A DNA stretch of 64,000 nucleotides from PALSA-1296 sp037143335 (GTDB lineage Bacteria; Bacteroidota; Ignavibacteria; Palsa-1295): NCBI GenBank assembly GCA_037143335.1, contig JBAWZA010000016.1:14889-78888 (forward strand), in the 5' to 3' direction. The notes under the pieces are model-generated. The model was given only the letters and a program-made list of their open reading frames with translations. It made no database searches and was not told the DNA's origin. Shown in pieces: positions 35,376 to 44,044 of the stretch. The stretch's first letter is position 1. Every line of letters starts with the position of its first letter. The position numbers were made by a program, and so were the translations under genes.

Positions 35376-35981
35376 ATGGGAATTGTTGATAGAAAAGATC
35401 GAGAGAGAGAATCCATGAAGTCGCTCATGTTAGAGGCGGCGATGGAGCTTTATCTATCCAAAGGGATTGAGAACGTCACGATTCGCAATATCGCGGATAA
35501 AATCGAATTCAGCCCTGCAACGATTTACCTATACTTCAAAGACAAGGACGAGATTTTCTTTCATCTCTACAATCTGGCATTCGGAAAATTCTATCAAGCA
35601 CAGCTTCGTGATGAGTCAATCGTAGATCCCTGGGAGCGGTTGCAGAAGAGTGGGATGCACTATATTGAGTGGGCGCTGGCGAATCCGAAGCTCTACGACC
35701 TCATGTTCATTTTAGAGATTCCGATGGATGTAATCGCCGAAAGCTCGTGCGTTGACATCGGGATTAATTCTTATAACCTTCTGAAGAAAACGGTTGCCGA
35801 GTGTATCGGTCGCGATTCAATCAAGGTGTCTGACCCTGATCTTGGAGCGATGATTTTTTGGAATTATGTGCATGGAATTGTCTCTTTGCTTATTAAGAAA
35901 CGTGTTCTCTACCCAGCCGAACATGTGAGCAGATTGATTGACGCTATGCTCGCGACTTTTTATTCAGCAATGCAAAAATAA
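35376..35981 (+). CDS. TetR-family transcriptional regulator
   Basis: A 201-residue DNA-binding regulator. The N-terminal helix-turn-helix (~15-60) is standard: MLEAAMELYLSKGIENVTIR, then NIADKIEFSPATIYLYFKDKDEIFFHLY. The C-terminal ligand-binding half is all-helical, with PWERLQKSGMHYIEWALANP, LYDLMFILEIP and FWNYVHGIVSLLIKKRVLYP, as in several TetR C-terminal families. The effector is unknown. The next gene, a TonB-dependent receptor, starts 22 bases downstream, so both may share a transcript, and the palindromes at 35345 and 35996 suggest that it represses itself and the receptor. Confidence 0.92.
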   Translation: MGIVDRKDRERESMKSLMLEAAMELYLSKGIENVTIRNIADKIEFSPATIYLYFKDKDEIFFHLYNLAFGKFYQAQLRDESIVDPWERLQKSGMHYIEWALANPKLYDLMFILEIPMDVIAESSCVDIGINSYNLLKKTVAECIGRDSIKVSDPDLGAMIFWNYVHGIVSLLIKKRVLYPAEHVSRLIDAMLATFYSAMQK

Positions 35982-35995
35982 TTTTTTTCTTTCAA

Positions 35996-36012
35996 ACTAA
36001 ACAATGTTCACT
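35996..36012 (+). promoter_or_regulatory. Candidate TetR operator, site 2
   Basis: ACTAAACA-A-TGTTCACT, 15 of 17 identical to site 1. It spans the ATG start codon (36004) of the receptor gene, so protein binding there could block transcription passing through. Confidence 0.45.
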
Positions 36013-38403
36013 ATATTACCGCAGATCAATTTATCCAAAAAAATACGTATCAATCTCATTGTATTTCTCGGCACCGCCGTTATCCTATCCACTAATGCTA
36101 ACGCTCAGGATAGCGTTCGGGTTACGCAGACTGTGAAGGGCGTGATTCGAACCGTTGATAACCAGCAACCAATTTTCGGGGCATCCGTATATATTCCCGA
36201 AGTAAAACTTGGCGCGAAGACAAACGCAAACGGCGAATTCCGCATTGAGAAAGTACCCGTCGGGAGGCTTACGCTAAAAGTCCACGCCAATGGCTATGAA
36301 CAAATATCCGAGGATATTCTTGTCACAAGCGGGAAGCAAGTAAATCTCGAACTTGAAATACGTGAAAAGGTTGTCAAAGGTGAGGACATCTCCATAATTG
36401 CTAATGATGCTTTTGCACGTATAAACGAAACCGCTCTATCAAGTGCAACGACGTTCAATGTTGATGATGTGAAACGATTCGCAGGTAGCAGGGAAGATCC
36501 GGCAAAGATGGCACAAAATTTTGCTGGCGCAGTCGGCATAAACGATCAGCGGAATGATATTATTATTCGCGGAGGCTCGCCACTTGAATTGCTCTGGCGT
36601 TTCGATGGAATAGACATCCCAAATCCGAATCACTTCGCAACGCAAGGAGCAACGGGTGGACCTGTGAATGCTATCAATGTAAATTTATTAAGTAATAGCG
36701 ATTTCCTGACCGGAGCTTTTCCTGCTGAATATGCTGACAAAAATTCCGGTGTGTTTGATCTTCGCACTCGCAAAGGGAATACAGAGCGGTTCGAATTTGT
36801 AGGACAAATGGGATTTGCAGGACTGGAGGGTCTCATTGAGGGACCACTCGGTGGTAATTCTTCCTTCATAGTAAGTTATCGTAAATCCACGTTGGAAATT
36901 TTCGATGCACTTGGAATAAGTTTGGGATTTGCCGGAATTCCGAAGTATGATGATCTTACCTTGAAAGCGAATTTCGAACTCTCGCCATCGGATGAACTGA
37001 GTTTCACATCGCTCTTCGGCACAAGCAATATCAGACTTGAGCAAAGCAAAGAAGATTCTGTGCAAACGGGCGATGATGACATCACCAATGGCACTGATCT
37101 TGCCGTTGTCGGAAGCACATGGAAACATATCTTTAGTCCACAAACGATTAGTCAACTAACAATGAGTTGGGTGGCTTCGCGATTTAACACGGAAGTTGAT
37201 TCGCTGACAACCGACAACTTCAATCATGTAACCGCGAGTACATTATTCTACAAAGCAAACTCAACAGAAGCATCATACTCCGGAAAATTTCGGTTGCTAC
37301 ACAGTCCGAATGTATCGAACACATTCAGCGCTGGTATCGAAGCGCGTTTCCCATCATATAACATCAATGAATACCGAACGACTGTTCGTGATGAAGCCGA
37401 TGGCAAACCATACTCGCTCAGAGCGGATGGGAGTTCATTTCATGCTCTCTCATTTGTGAATTGGCTCTACCGTCCGTCTGATGACTGGACGTTTAACACA
37501 GGAGTTGCAGCACAATATCTGGATTTAAGCAAGAAGACTTCCATCGAACCAAGATTTTCTGCGAAGTGGAATGCCGCAGAGGGGCAATCGTTAAACTTTG
37601 GTTTTGGAATCCATCGTGAATCACAGCCGCTTGTTATTTATTTTGGCAATCCACTAAATCACGGTCTTGATTTCACGCAATCAATTCATTACATCGTAGG
37701 ATATGAAAATCGGATTTCAAATGATGTACTGATGAAGCTTGAAGCATACTACAAGGACATCTCTCACGCACCTGTCGAAAGTGAATCTTTGAATTCATAC
37801 AGCTTACTCAATGCTGGCGCGAATTTCGGAGGTGTATCCAATAGTGCAGCACTCGTGAGCAATGGACTTGGGAAAAGTTATGGCGTAGAATTTACTATGC
37901 TCAAGCATTTTTCGAACAACTATTATTTCACAACAACCGCTTCACTATTCAGACAGCGATTCACTGGCTCCGACGGAGTCTGGCACGATGGTGCGTTCGA
38001 TAATAAATTTATTCTCAACTTGCTCGGCGGATATAACTGGGTCTTGAGTAGAACATTCTCGATTGAATTCTCAGCAAAATATACCATTGCAGGAGGAAGC
38101 GCTTATACTCCCATAGATACGATAAAGTCAGCGCTCTATAATGCCGCGGGACAATTCGGAATTCCTTATCTCGATGAGGCAAACGCTTTCGGCGCAAGGA
38201 ATCCGATCTATAGTAAGCTCGATACGAAAATAGAATTCAGACAAAATCTCGGTTCAGTTTCAATCATCGGATTCTTCACGGCAGAGAACACCTTGAATAA
38301 CAAGAATGTACTCTTACATACGTATGATCCACGAAATCATTCTGTGAAGACGATCTACCAGTTAGGATTATTTCCGTACGGTGGATTCCGAGTAGAATTC
38401 TAA
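36004..38403 (+). CDS. TonB-dependent receptor with N-terminal CarboxypepD-like domain
   Basis: A 799-residue outer-membrane receptor for active uptake driven by TonB-ExbBD. A signal peptide with core INLIVFLGTAVIL ends NANAQ (~35). Residues ~40-120 are a carboxypeptidase-regulatory-like (DUF4480-type) fold: TVKGVIRTVDNQQPIFGASVYIPEVKLGAKTNANGEFRI. The plug (~145-250) has INDQRNDIIIRGGSPLELLWRFDGIDIPNPNHF and FPAEYADKNSGVFDLRTRKG. The rest is a beta-barrel with many aromatic strands, ending FRVEF-type at the C-terminus. No SusD partner follows, so it is a stand-alone receptor. It is probably controlled by the TetR gene upstream. The ligand is unknown. Confidence 0.93.
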   Translation: MFTILPQINLSKKIRINLIVFLGTAVILSTNANAQDSVRVTQTVKGVIRTVDNQQPIFGASVYIPEVKLGAKTNANGEFRIEKVPVGRLTLKVHANGYEQISEDILVTSGKQVNLELEIREKVVKGEDISIIANDAFARINETALSSATTFNVDDVKRFAGSREDPAKMAQNFAGAVGINDQRNDIIIRGGSPLELLWRFDGIDIPNPNHFATQGATGGPVNAINVNLLSNSDFLTGAFPAEYADKNSGVFDLRTRKGNTERFEFVGQMGFAGLEGLIEGPLGGNSSFIVSYRKSTLEIFDALGISLGFAGIPKYDDLTLKANFELSPSDELSFTSLFGTSNIRLEQSKEDSVQTGDDDITNGTDLAVVGSTWKHIFSPQTISQLTMSWVASRFNTEVDSLTTDNFNHVTASTLFYKANSTEASYSGKFRLLHSPNVSNTFSAGIEARFPSYNINEYRTTVRDEADGKPYSLRADGSSFHALSFVNWLYRPSDDWTFNTGVAAQYLDLSKKTSIEPRFSAKWNAAEGQSLNFGFGIHRESQPLVIYFGNPLNHGLDFTQSIHYIVGYENRISNDVLMKLEAYYKDISHAPVESESLNSYSLLNAGANFGGVSNSAALVSNGLGKSYGVEFTMLKHFSNNYYFTTTASLFRQRFTGSDGVWHDGAFDNKFILNLLGGYNWVLSRTFSIEFSAKYTIAGGSAYTPIDTIKSALYNAAGQFGIPYLDEANAFGARNPIYSKLDTKIEFRQNLGSVSIIGFFTAENTLNNKNVLLHTYDPRNHSVKTIYQLGLFPYGGFRVEF

Positions 38404-38413
38404 GTAGAGAAAA

Positions 38414-39226
38414 CTATGCGCTAATAATTCCGCGCTCTGATTTTCGGATGAAATCCAGTATTCTGGTGACTTCTGGAATTGAGAGTGCGGAATCTGCTTC
38501 AACGGCGGCGATTCCGTCAGCAACGTTAAGGCCGTTGAAATAGATGAGTTTGTAAGCAGTACGGATGGCGTCAATGTTTTCAGCAGTGAAACCGCGACGT
38601 GATAAACCAATTTTATTGATGCCTCCAAATCGTGGCGGTTGATCGCCAATGAGCGAGTAAGGAGGAATATCTTTTACGATCATCAGTCCACCGCCAACCA
38701 TGGAGTAGCCTCCGACAATCGAAAACTGATGCAAGCCTGTGAGTCCGCCGATAATTGCGAATGATTCAACAGTGACATGTCCGCCGAGTTGAGCGGAGTT
38801 CGAGAGAATCACACTATCACCTACAGAACAATCATGCGCAACGTGTGAATACGCCATGATGAGGCAATTCTTACCAATGCGAGTCACGGCGTCATGCGTG
38901 CCCGCAGGATATGAACCTGAGTGAATCGTGGCGCGGTGAATCGTCGCGAACTCGCGGATAGTCGTGCCATCGCCGATTTCTGCATACGTTTTTTCGCTAC
39001 CCTTAAACTTAAGGTCTTGCGGAGTATTCGAGATCACAGCAGAGTGGTGCACAATGCAATCGGCTCCGATCCTCGCACCATCGGCAACAAAGGCATGATG
39101 ATGAATCACTGTATGATCGCCAATGATGACATCACCTTCGATTATCGCGTACGGACCCACCTGAACATCCTTTCCGAATTGCGCCTTTGGGTCAATGATA
39201 GCAGTGGGGTGAATTTGTATTGGCAT
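38414..39226 (-). CDS. lpxA: UDP-N-acetylglucosamine acyltransferase LpxA
   Basis: First step of lipid A synthesis: transfers a 3-hydroxyacyl chain from ACP to UDP-GlcNAc. ATG 39226 gives 270 residues starting MPIQIHPTAIIDPKAQFG; the frame is open to 39250. Left-handed beta-helix hexapeptide repeats run through most of it (DVQVGPYAIIEGDVIIGDHT, VIHHHAFVADGARIG), with the LpxA catalytic His segment SHVAHDCSVGDSVI and QLGGHVTVESFAIIGG-type turns. The C-terminal helical part (LSRRGFTAENIDAIRTAYKL) is diagnostic of LpxA rather than LpxD. It is the last gene of a minus-strand run from lpxC/fabZ through the DUF4160/DUF2442 pair. Confidence 0.96.
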   Translation of the reverse strand: MPIQIHPTAIIDPKAQFGKDVQVGPYAIIEGDVIIGDHTVIHHHAFVADGARIGADCIVHHSAVISNTPQDLKFKGSEKTYAEIGDGTTIREFATIHRATIHSGSYPAGTHDAVTRIGKNCLIMAYSHVAHDCSVGDSVILSNSAQLGGHVTVESFAIIGGLTGLHQFSIVGGYSMVGGGLMIVKDIPPYSLIGDQPPRFGGINKIGLSRRGFTAENIDAIRTAYKLIYFNGLNVADGIAAVEADSALSIPEVTRILDFIRKSERGIISA

Positions 39227-39251
39227 TAGGTGAGAATTTTGTGCAAACAAT

Positions 39252-39533
39252 TCAAGCCCACTGAGCAGCTTCTTTTGCTAAGATGGGAAAGTATTCCTTC
39301 CAATTATGTAGAGTTTCAGGGTCGAAGTCTGCGCCATTTGGCCATACCAAGATTTTAGATTCGGGGTCAAGTTTTACCGAGTCAAAAAATATTTTGTCCT
39401 TTAGCGGTGAGTATAATTCTCCGCTCAGGATGGGAAAGAAATTAATCGTTTCCTCAGCTCCATCGTCAAATTTCATCCACAACGTGTATGGCCCAACAAT
39501 TTTGAAATCAAGTATGTCGTATAATTCATGCAT
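39252..39533 (-). CDS. DUF2442 protein
   Basis: A 93-residue DUF2442 protein. Its motifs are YDILDFKIVGPYTLWMKFDDG, EETINFFPILSGELYSPLKD and FDSVKLDPESKILVWPNGADFDPETLH. DUF2442 genes are very often next to DUF4160 genes, and the pair behaves in genomic surveys like a two-gene module with toxin-antitoxin-like features, though activity is not established to my knowledge. Here the partner DUF4160 frame lies just upstream and overlaps this start by one base (TAATG), but carries an in-frame stop. This gene looks intact. Confidence 0.85.
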   Translation of the reverse strand: MHELYDILDFKIVGPYTLWMKFDDGAEETINFFPILSGELYSPLKDKIFFDSVKLDPESKILVWPNGADFDPETLHNWKEYFPILAKEAAQWA

Positions 39534-39802
39534 TATCTTAGCGGTTCAATCGGGTTTGGATTCTTCCTCTCTGATAACAAATTCCAATCTTTTTTCAATT
39601 CTTCTTTGTGTAGCTCCGCCCATCCCTCGAGAAGCCTCTGTTGTGGTTTAGGCAATGACCCCTTCATCAGATCCAGTGGATCTAACGAATATACTGCTTT
39701 ATGCTACCCGTATCGTACGTGGAAATGCGGTGTATGATGTGGCGAATCCGGCTCCGCAAACATTTGTATCACAATCCCAAAAAATCTTGATAGCTCTGGC
39801 AT
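39533..39802 (-). pseudogene. DUF4160 gene interrupted by an in-frame TAG
   Basis: Read on the minus strand from ATG 39802, the frame gives MPELSRFFGIVIQMFAEPDS, then PHHTPHFHVRYG and TAG (39706-39704), then HKAVYSLDPLDLMKG, LPKPQQRLLEGWAELHKEEL and NPIEPLR, ending TAA at 39535-39533. This is a full-length, collinear DUF4160 protein (89 codons) except for the amber codon at codon 33. The family usually has an acidic or polar residue there (RYGE/RYGD), so GAG to TAG is the simplest origin. TAG ends other genes in this window (3466-3468), so general recoding is unlikely. Either a fresh pseudogene, suppression, or a sequencing error. It abuts lpxC/fabZ and the DUF2442 gene. Confidence 0.85.
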
Positions 39803-39805
39803 CTA

Positions 39806-41215
39806 TTACCCCACTGCTTCCTTATCTGTGATTGCCGCCATCAACTCTGCTTCTGCTACGAGCTGACCGTCAACAAACGCTTGTCCGGCGAGTTGGAATG
39901 ACTTGCCACGATTCCGGATCAGCTTCACTTCAAATATGAGTTGATCTCCTGGGATAACTGGCTTGCGGAATTTTGCTTTGTCAATTGCCATGAAGAGCAC
40001 AAGCTTTTTTTCGGGGTGTTCCATCGAGCCAAGCATGAGCATTCCGCCAGTTTGCGCCATTGCCTCTAAGATCAACACTCCCGGCATCACCGGCTTACCT
40101 GGAAAATGCCCTACGAAAAATGGCTCGTTGAATGTGACATTTTTTAATCCGACAATCCTTTCAGCACCAACTTCAAGATCCATTTCCAAAATTCTATCGA
40201 CTAAGAGCATCGGATAGCGATGCGGCATTGCATCTACGATCTGATTAATATCAAAGACGGGATTGCCCGGAGAATATTTTTTCAGCGTCGGTTTTTTATT
40301 TCTGAGGGCACGAAGTTTTCGAGCAAACTCTACATTCGCAGAATGTCCGGGTCGCGCAGCGAGAATTTGTGCTTGCATTGGTGCGCCAACGAGAGCGAGG
40401 TCGCCGAGAAGATCGAGTAACTTATGTCGCGCAGGTTCATTTTTAAATCGCAACGGTTTATTATTAAGCGTACCATGCTTTCCCAAAATCACAGAGCCTT
40501 CAATGTGAAGTCGTTTGGTAAATTTGTCAAGCTCTGCTTGCGTAGGTTCGCCGTCAACGATCACAATTGCATTATCAAGACTTCCGCCTTTAATGAGTCC
40601 TTGCTCACGAAGCATCTCGACTTCATGTAAGAAACAAAATGTACGTGCACGAGCAAAATCTTTGACGAATTCTTTTTCGAGAGAAAATAATCCTGTATGC
40701 TGACTGCCGAGAGCAGGGTTATTGTAATCTACCATTACTGTCATTCGGTAATCATCGCGAAGTGGCAATGCGACGATCTCTGTTCCACGTTCTTCGTTCG
40801 AGTAGGAAATAGTCTCGTCTATTACTAGGAAATTGCGCTGAGCAGTTTGCTCTGTAAATCCAGCTTCAAGAAGTGTATTGACATACGGCTCGGCACTGCC
40901 ATCGCCGATCGGAGGCTCGTTCGCGGTTAGTTCAATGCGGACGTTATCAATTTCAAGTCCGACAACTGCGGCTAAAACGTGCTCGACAGTATGAACACTT
41001 GCGCCGCTATGCGTTAGCGTCGTGCCCCGTGAAATATCGGTGACATAATCAACCACTGCTGGAATTTCAGGTGACCCACTGACATCTGTTCGGATAAACC
41101 GAATGCCATAATTCTCTGGGGCTGGGTGAAATTCGATTGTGCTTGCATTGCCCGTATGTAGCCCTACGCCTTCAAGGCGCGCCACATTCCGAACGGTTCG
41201 CTGATTCGTACGCAT
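39806..41215 (-). CDS. lpxC/fabZ: LpxC/FabZ fusion: deacetylase and hydroxyacyl-ACP dehydratase
   Basis: A 469-residue bifunctional enzyme typical of Bacteroidota/Chlorobiota. The N-terminal part (~1-310) is LpxC, the zinc deacetylase committing to lipid A: NVARLEGVGLHTG, HTVEHVLAAVVGLEIDN (zinc His), ARTFCFLHEVEMLREQGL and RHKLLDLLGDLALVG (catalytic His/Asp). The C-terminal part (~325-469) is FabZ, which dehydrates 3-hydroxyacyl-ACP in fatty-acid elongation: DAMPHRYPMLLVDRILEMD, EPFFVGHFPGKPVMPGVLILEAMAQ. The His of MPHRYP and the Glu of LEAMAQ are the dehydratase pair. ATG 41215 fits the family start; the frame extends to 41341. It competes for the same substrate pool from both ends. Confidence 0.96.
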   Translation of the reverse strand: MRTNQRTVRNVARLEGVGLHTGNASTIEFHPAPENYGIRFIRTDVSGSPEIPAVVDYVTDISRGTTLTHSGASVHTVEHVLAAVVGLEIDNVRIELTANEPPIGDGSAEPYVNTLLEAGFTEQTAQRNFLVIDETISYSNEERGTEIVALPLRDDYRMTVMVDYNNPALGSQHTGLFSLEKEFVKDFARARTFCFLHEVEMLREQGLIKGGSLDNAIVIVDGEPTQAELDKFTKRLHIEGSVILGKHGTLNNKPLRFKNEPARHKLLDLLGDLALVGAPMQAQILAARPGHSANVEFARKLRALRNKKPTLKKYSPGNPVFDINQIVDAMPHRYPMLLVDRILEMDLEVGAERIVGLKNVTFNEPFFVGHFPGKPVMPGVLILEAMAQTGGMLMLGSMEHPEKKLVLFMAIDKAKFRKPVIPGDQLIFEVKLIRNRGKSFQLAGQAFVDGQLVAEAELMAAITDKEAVG

Positions 41216-41524
41216 AAATTCTTGCTTGCAATTATAGATTGCACTAAACACATATTTGGTGGTTTGGGTTGTTTGAGTTCTCGGGTGAGCCTTATAGGTT
41301 GTACACCTCCCATTACGAGCTTGGAAGAAGCAGCTTCGCATTCACGAGATCAATCATGCTTCGAGCGCCGAGTACGCAAGGAGTAGAGCATGGATTAGTG
41401 GACTTCAGTGTCCGCACAAGTAAGTAGAAATTCTCGTAAATCCCCGCCCCCCTAATTTTTTGCTTAATTTTGCAAGGGAATGATTTGTTGTACCGTGGCT
41501 TTACCTGACTATATTCAGAACATA
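41216..41524. other. Divergent region, lpxC/fabZ and TPR-lipoprotein promoters
   Basis: A 309-base divergent gap. TAATTTTG at 41465-41472 matches the -7 consensus TAnnTTTG and could serve the + strand gene, but I see no -33 box at the right distance. Open frames here extend only from the flanking genes. No RNA or repeat recognised. Confidence 0.35.
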
Positions 41525-42328
41525 ATGCTCAGACGTTCAGGAGGAATTTTTTATTTCGGCGCCGCTGTGGCGATGTTGGTGATGCTTTCAAGTTGCCGGA
41601 CATCCCAGCAAACAAGGCGTGGAAGTACGACGAACACGCGAAATGCTACGAATGCCCAACCTACTGTAAAGCAGCAGATGGACTCCATGCTGATGATCCA
41701 AGATAAACTCTTTACGATCATAGATACCTTAGCAGGCGTTGTCGCTCAAGATCGGATGAGGATTCATTCGCTCGAAATTGAGATCTCGAAACTTCATAAT
41801 CTCTTAGATCAGCGGAATGTCGGAAGCTACCCCGCTCCTGCGACACCACCTGTAACTGCGCCATCTCGCGGAGGTTATACGGCTCCGCCACCTTTGGATT
41901 ATTCGGCTCATTCAGCCGAATCAACTCCATCAACTCAGACTCCACCACCGTCATCACCTGTTAATGAAAAATATAGCGCAGCTCTGAAATTATTTAACGA
42001 CGGGAAATATATGGATGCGCTCACTTCGTTCGATGAACTCGTTCGGACTGATGGCAACTCCGACTACGCTCCGAACTATGCTTATTGGAAAGGCGAATCA
42101 CTCTACGCACTTAGCCAATACGATGAGGCTATCAGGACATTCCATGATTTGCTCAACAAATACCCCTCATCAAACAAAGCTGATGATGCTGAATACAAAA
42201 TCGGAACGTCGTACGAAAAGTTAGGAGATAAGATGAATGCGGCTACTGCATACCAACGTCTTATCTTGAGTTATCCGCAAAGCGAGTACCGTGCACGCGC
42301 AGAATCGCGGCTGAATAAATTAAAGTAA
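41525..42328 (+). CDS. TPR lipoprotein, CpoB/YbgF-like
   Basis: A 267-residue predicted lipoprotein. ATG 41525 directly precedes the signal sequence ending MLSSC (Cys24). A coiled-coil helix (VKQQMDSMLMIQDKLF and HSLEIEISKLHNLLDQ, ~55-105) is followed by a Pro/Ser/Thr-rich linker and a TPR region (~155-267): KYSAALKLFNDGKYMDALTS, PNYAYWKGESLYALSQYDEA, DDAEYKIGTSYEKLGDKMNA. Coiled coil plus linker plus TPR, and the closing ESRLNKLK, is the layout of CpoB/YbgF, which links outer-membrane constriction to peptidoglycan synthesis with Tol-Pal. No tol or pal genes are next to it, so the name is tentative. Confidence 0.82.
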   Translation: MLRRSGGIFYFGAAVAMLVMLSSCRTSQQTRRGSTTNTRNATNAQPTVKQQMDSMLMIQDKLFTIIDTLAGVVAQDRMRIHSLEIEISKLHNLLDQRNVGSYPAPATPPVTAPSRGGYTAPPPLDYSAHSAESTPSTQTPPPSSPVNEKYSAALKLFNDGKYMDALTSFDELVRTDGNSDYAPNYAYWKGESLYALSQYDEAIRTFHDLLNKYPSSNKADDAEYKIGTSYEKLGDKMNAATAYQRLILSYPQSEYRARAESRLNKLK

Positions 42329-42383
42329 TAAATCTTACAGGCAAAACGTACGAGAAAAATTTTACAACTAAACACCGGAGATC

Positions 42384-43196
42384 ATGAACAAGAAATATGC
42401 GATCTTACTAATAGCTTCCACATTGCTGCCACTATCGAAACTGGCTGCACAAACCAACGGTGGAGCGACAGATCAATCTCAAGCGACCATCTTGAGCGCT
42501 CGGCTATCCACTGGCTTCGGAATCGGAAGAGCACGTGAGAGCCTCGGAGCCAATGGCTCTGACGCTGTGTGGTGGAGCACTGGACAAGGAATGAAATTGG
42601 ATGCGGCGCTCGATTTGCCGTTGTTACCAGTGGAAATGCTTAACTCGGGCGGTGATGAGAATGATGCTGAAAGGAATTCTGTCATCGGAATAGAACTCGA
42701 ACTCGGATCGGGATATCATTTTTCTACGGGCGGAAAATATACGAGCGGTTCGCAAACAGTTTCGAGAACCTACTGCTACGTACCACTGACGCTCGGCTTT
42801 AATGTTCGGGCAAGTTTCGGTGCTGGTAGCCCATCTATATATATCGGCGCAGGTGGCGGCACACATTGGAAATGTATTTACGAAGATAATATCACGATTG
42901 CAAACTCAAGCACGACTATTCTCAATAAGTATGATCCACCTCTTCCGTTTGAACTATACGGACAATTGGGACTGGAAATTCCGCTTCTCTATACACCCGA
43001 GGATGGCAATAGCTTGATGGATTTATTTATCCAAGCCCGATTCGAAGAAGCCACGAATTACATCTACGATTACGAATCGAAAGTTTCGACTCCTTCAGCT
43101 ACGAGCACGACTGTCGTAACCGTCTCGGGGGCAGGTCACGGCGAGTCTGCATCGAATGTTGCATTCGCACTTGGCATCAAGTTTAACATCTACTAA
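42384..43196 (+). CDS. Predicted outer-membrane beta-barrel protein
   Basis: A 270-residue exported protein: signal peptide MNKKYAILLIASTLLPLSK ending LAAQ, then alternating hydrophobic/polar strands with glycine turns (ILSARLSTGFGIGRARES, VIGIELELGSGYHFSTGG, PSIYIGAGGGTHW, PFELYGQLGLEIPLL) and a C-terminal strand ASNVAFALGIKFNIY ending in Tyr, as outer-membrane barrel proteins usually do. The size suggests an 8-12 strand barrel. The role is unknown. It sits between two TPR lipoproteins, 55 bases after the first and 8 before the second, so the three form an envelope operon. Confidence 0.75.
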   Translation: MNKKYAILLIASTLLPLSKLAAQTNGGATDQSQATILSARLSTGFGIGRARESLGANGSDAVWWSTGQGMKLDAALDLPLLPVEMLNSGGDENDAERNSVIGIELELGSGYHFSTGGKYTSGSQTVSRTYCYVPLTLGFNVRASFGAGSPSIYIGAGGGTHWKCIYEDNITIANSSTTILNKYDPPLPFELYGQLGLEIPLLYTPEDGNSLMDLFIQARFEEATNYIYDYESKVSTPSATSTTVVTVSGAGHGESASNVAFALGIKFNIY

Positions 43197-43204
43197 TAAG
43201 GAGC

Positions 43205-43864
43205 ATGACAATGAAATTCAAATCAACTCTACTCGCGCTCTTTATTATTGCATCGGCACTCGCACTTGGTTCGTGCCGTTCGAGAGCATCAAAAAGCAAA
43301 ACGGCAAGCTCAAAAACCAAACCTGCTCAGACAGCTACAACTACCGGTCCCTCGTCGCAGCAAGTGATGTCAAAAGCCGATAGTGTGCTTGCAAAAGTGA
43401 ACGCTCTCTCGCAAGAACCGAGGGATATGCCACCACCTGTGATGGCTGATGATTATCCAAAGACACCGTGGGGTTCGAACATTATTCCGAAACCAGATTT
43501 AACGGCTTACTCAACGTATGAAGCTGGTCTCGGGAATTACACCAATGGCGAGTACGAAAAAGCGATTGGCGATTTTTCGGATGTCGTTGTGAATGGTCGT
43601 CCAATTGAAGCCGTGCCCGGAGCCTACTATTGGATGGGCGAGTGCTATTTCGCGATGGAGCGATTCGCTGAATCACTTCCGTATTTTGAATATACAGTCA
43701 AAGCGGGACCAACATTCAAACGCGAATCAGCTCTCTACAAACTTGCACGCGCCAATAATAGCATGGGAAATTCCCAAGCCGCAGGGATGTGGTACGAACG
43801 CCTCATGACTGAATATCCCAAATCATCGTACGGTGCAAAACTGAAGAAGTTGGGGGTAAGGTAA
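43205..43864 (+). CDS. TPR-like lipoprotein
   Basis: A 219-residue predicted lipoprotein. The leader ends ALGSC (Cys24 counting from ATG 43205; ATG 43211 is equally possible). A Lys/Ser/Thr-rich linker follows, then TPR-like helix pairs from ~95: YSTYEAGLGNYTNGEYEKAIGDFSDVV, GAYYWMGECYFAMERFAESLPYF, SALYKLARANNSMGNSQAAGMW. The C-terminal SSYGAKLKKLGVR resembles the CpoB-like tail of the first gene. It starts eight bases after the barrel gene and ends at a strong terminator, so it closes the envelope operon. Likely a periplasmic scaffold anchored to the outer membrane. Confidence 0.8.
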   Translation: MTMKFKSTLLALFIIASALALGSCRSRASKSKTASSKTKPAQTATTTGPSSQQVMSKADSVLAKVNALSQEPRDMPPPVMADDYPKTPWGSNIIPKPDLTAYSTYEAGLGNYTNGEYEKAIGDFSDVVVNGRPIEAVPGAYYWMGECYFAMERFAESLPYFEYTVKAGPTFKRESALYKLARANNSMGNSQAAGMWYERLMTEYPKSSYGAKLKKLGVR

Positions 43865-43903
43865 CGCCCAATTCTAACATAAACTTCTCTTAGCTTCTAT
43901 CTG

Positions 43904-43940
43904 ATACCCCAAGGCTTACGCCTTGGGGTATTTATTTTTC
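43904..43940 (+). terminator. Intrinsic terminator of the envelope operon
   Basis: ATACCCCAAGGC (43904-43915), loop TTAC, GCCTTGGGGTAT (43920-43931), then TTATTTTTC. A 12-bp perfect stem. Confidence 0.93.
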
Positions 43941-44044
43941 CTACAACTTCCTCTTGGTGAGCGGGTTCTCCTTAAGAGCATACTTTACCGAGCACTTTTT
44001 CTATTGTGAGATTTAGTGCTAGTTTCCAATCATACTGTTAGATT

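Noticed and set aside
39704..39706. Genome-wide recoding of TAG as an amino acid
   Set aside because: Other genes here end in TAG (3466-3468; 63058-63060) and a full RF1 is encoded, so TAG is a stop; local readthrough is still possible.
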